Origin: Acidobacteriaceae bacterium
GTDB taxonomy: Bacteria; Acidobacteriota; Terriglobia; Terriglobales; Acidobacteriaceae
Assembly (NCBI GenBank): GCA_025462885.1
Contig: JAOAPN010000014.1
Span: 744,001 to 808,000, forward strand
DNA length: 64,000 nt
Direction of reading: 5' to 3'
Under the pieces are notes generated by a model. The model saw only the letters and a list, made by a program, of their open reading frames with translations, was not told where the DNA came from and did no database searches. This document shows positions 63,966 to 64,000 of the stretch, piece by piece. Each line of letters opens with the position of its first letter. Positions within the stretch are counted from its first letter, which is position 1. A program made the position numbers and the translations under genes.

Positions 63966-64000
63966 AAGAGGCTTTGCGGGATGCAAAGCATTGGAAACGC

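Overview
The window looks like chromosomal DNA from a GC-rich Acidobacteriota, most likely class Terriglobia (Acidobacteriaceae, near Granulicella, Terriglobus or Edaphobacter). The grounds are an Oar-type TonB receptor with an N-terminal carboxypeptidase-regulatory domain, a membrane-anchored regulator of a kind common in that class, a fragment of the typical acidobacterial beta-barrel protein, and C-rich codon usage in the core genes. The genus is inference; no rRNA gene is present.

Layout. 1-5.4 kb: an exported M28B peptidase, then a sugar symporter / small membrane protein / fucose-isomerase-like operon with a LacI-type operator. 5.4-11.4 kb: a structured RNA candidate, a small basic exported protein, and a reverse-strand run of ctaA, proC, a DUF885 peptidase, a degenerate sigma54-activator-like protein and a bacilliredoxin. 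11.5-17.9 kb: murB, modABC, thrC-thrB, trxA. 18-28.8 kb: a CNNM/CorC protein overlapping dppB, small genes, dppC, a WcaI-like glycosyltransferase, gmd and fcl (GDP-L-fucose synthesis) and a CAP protein, with three copies of a dispersed palindromic repeat between them.

28.96-44.5 kb is accessory. It starts at tRNA-Asn and holds an RluA-like protein lacking the usual catalytic Asp, TetR and AraC regulators with NAD(P)-binding oxidoreductases, a cupin, and at least four broken genes. One gene was broken at a perfect 21-bp inverted repeat, and another is a dehydrogenase fused to a piece of TonB receptor. The region ends with a GH99-like protein, a transmembrane regulator and a 1089-residue Oar-like receptor, which together look like a compact glycan sensing and uptake locus.

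44.6-64 kb is core again: a dppA-like lipoprotein, anmK, mutS with two repeat-derived insertions, a ccsA/hemX-type gene with hemA, dcp, a FecR-domain glycine-rich protein, hemC, a TRIC/YicG membrane protein, rfbC-rfbB-rfbA (dTDP-sugar synthesis without rfbD in the window), a 3-oxoacid CoA-transferase pair and an ECF sigma factor with its zinc-finger anti-sigma partner.

Pathways represented are threonine, haem and cytochrome c, molybdate uptake, peptidoglycan synthesis and recycling, and GDP-fucose and dTDP-sugar precursors for surface polysaccharide. No CRISPR array, integrase or intact transposase was seen.
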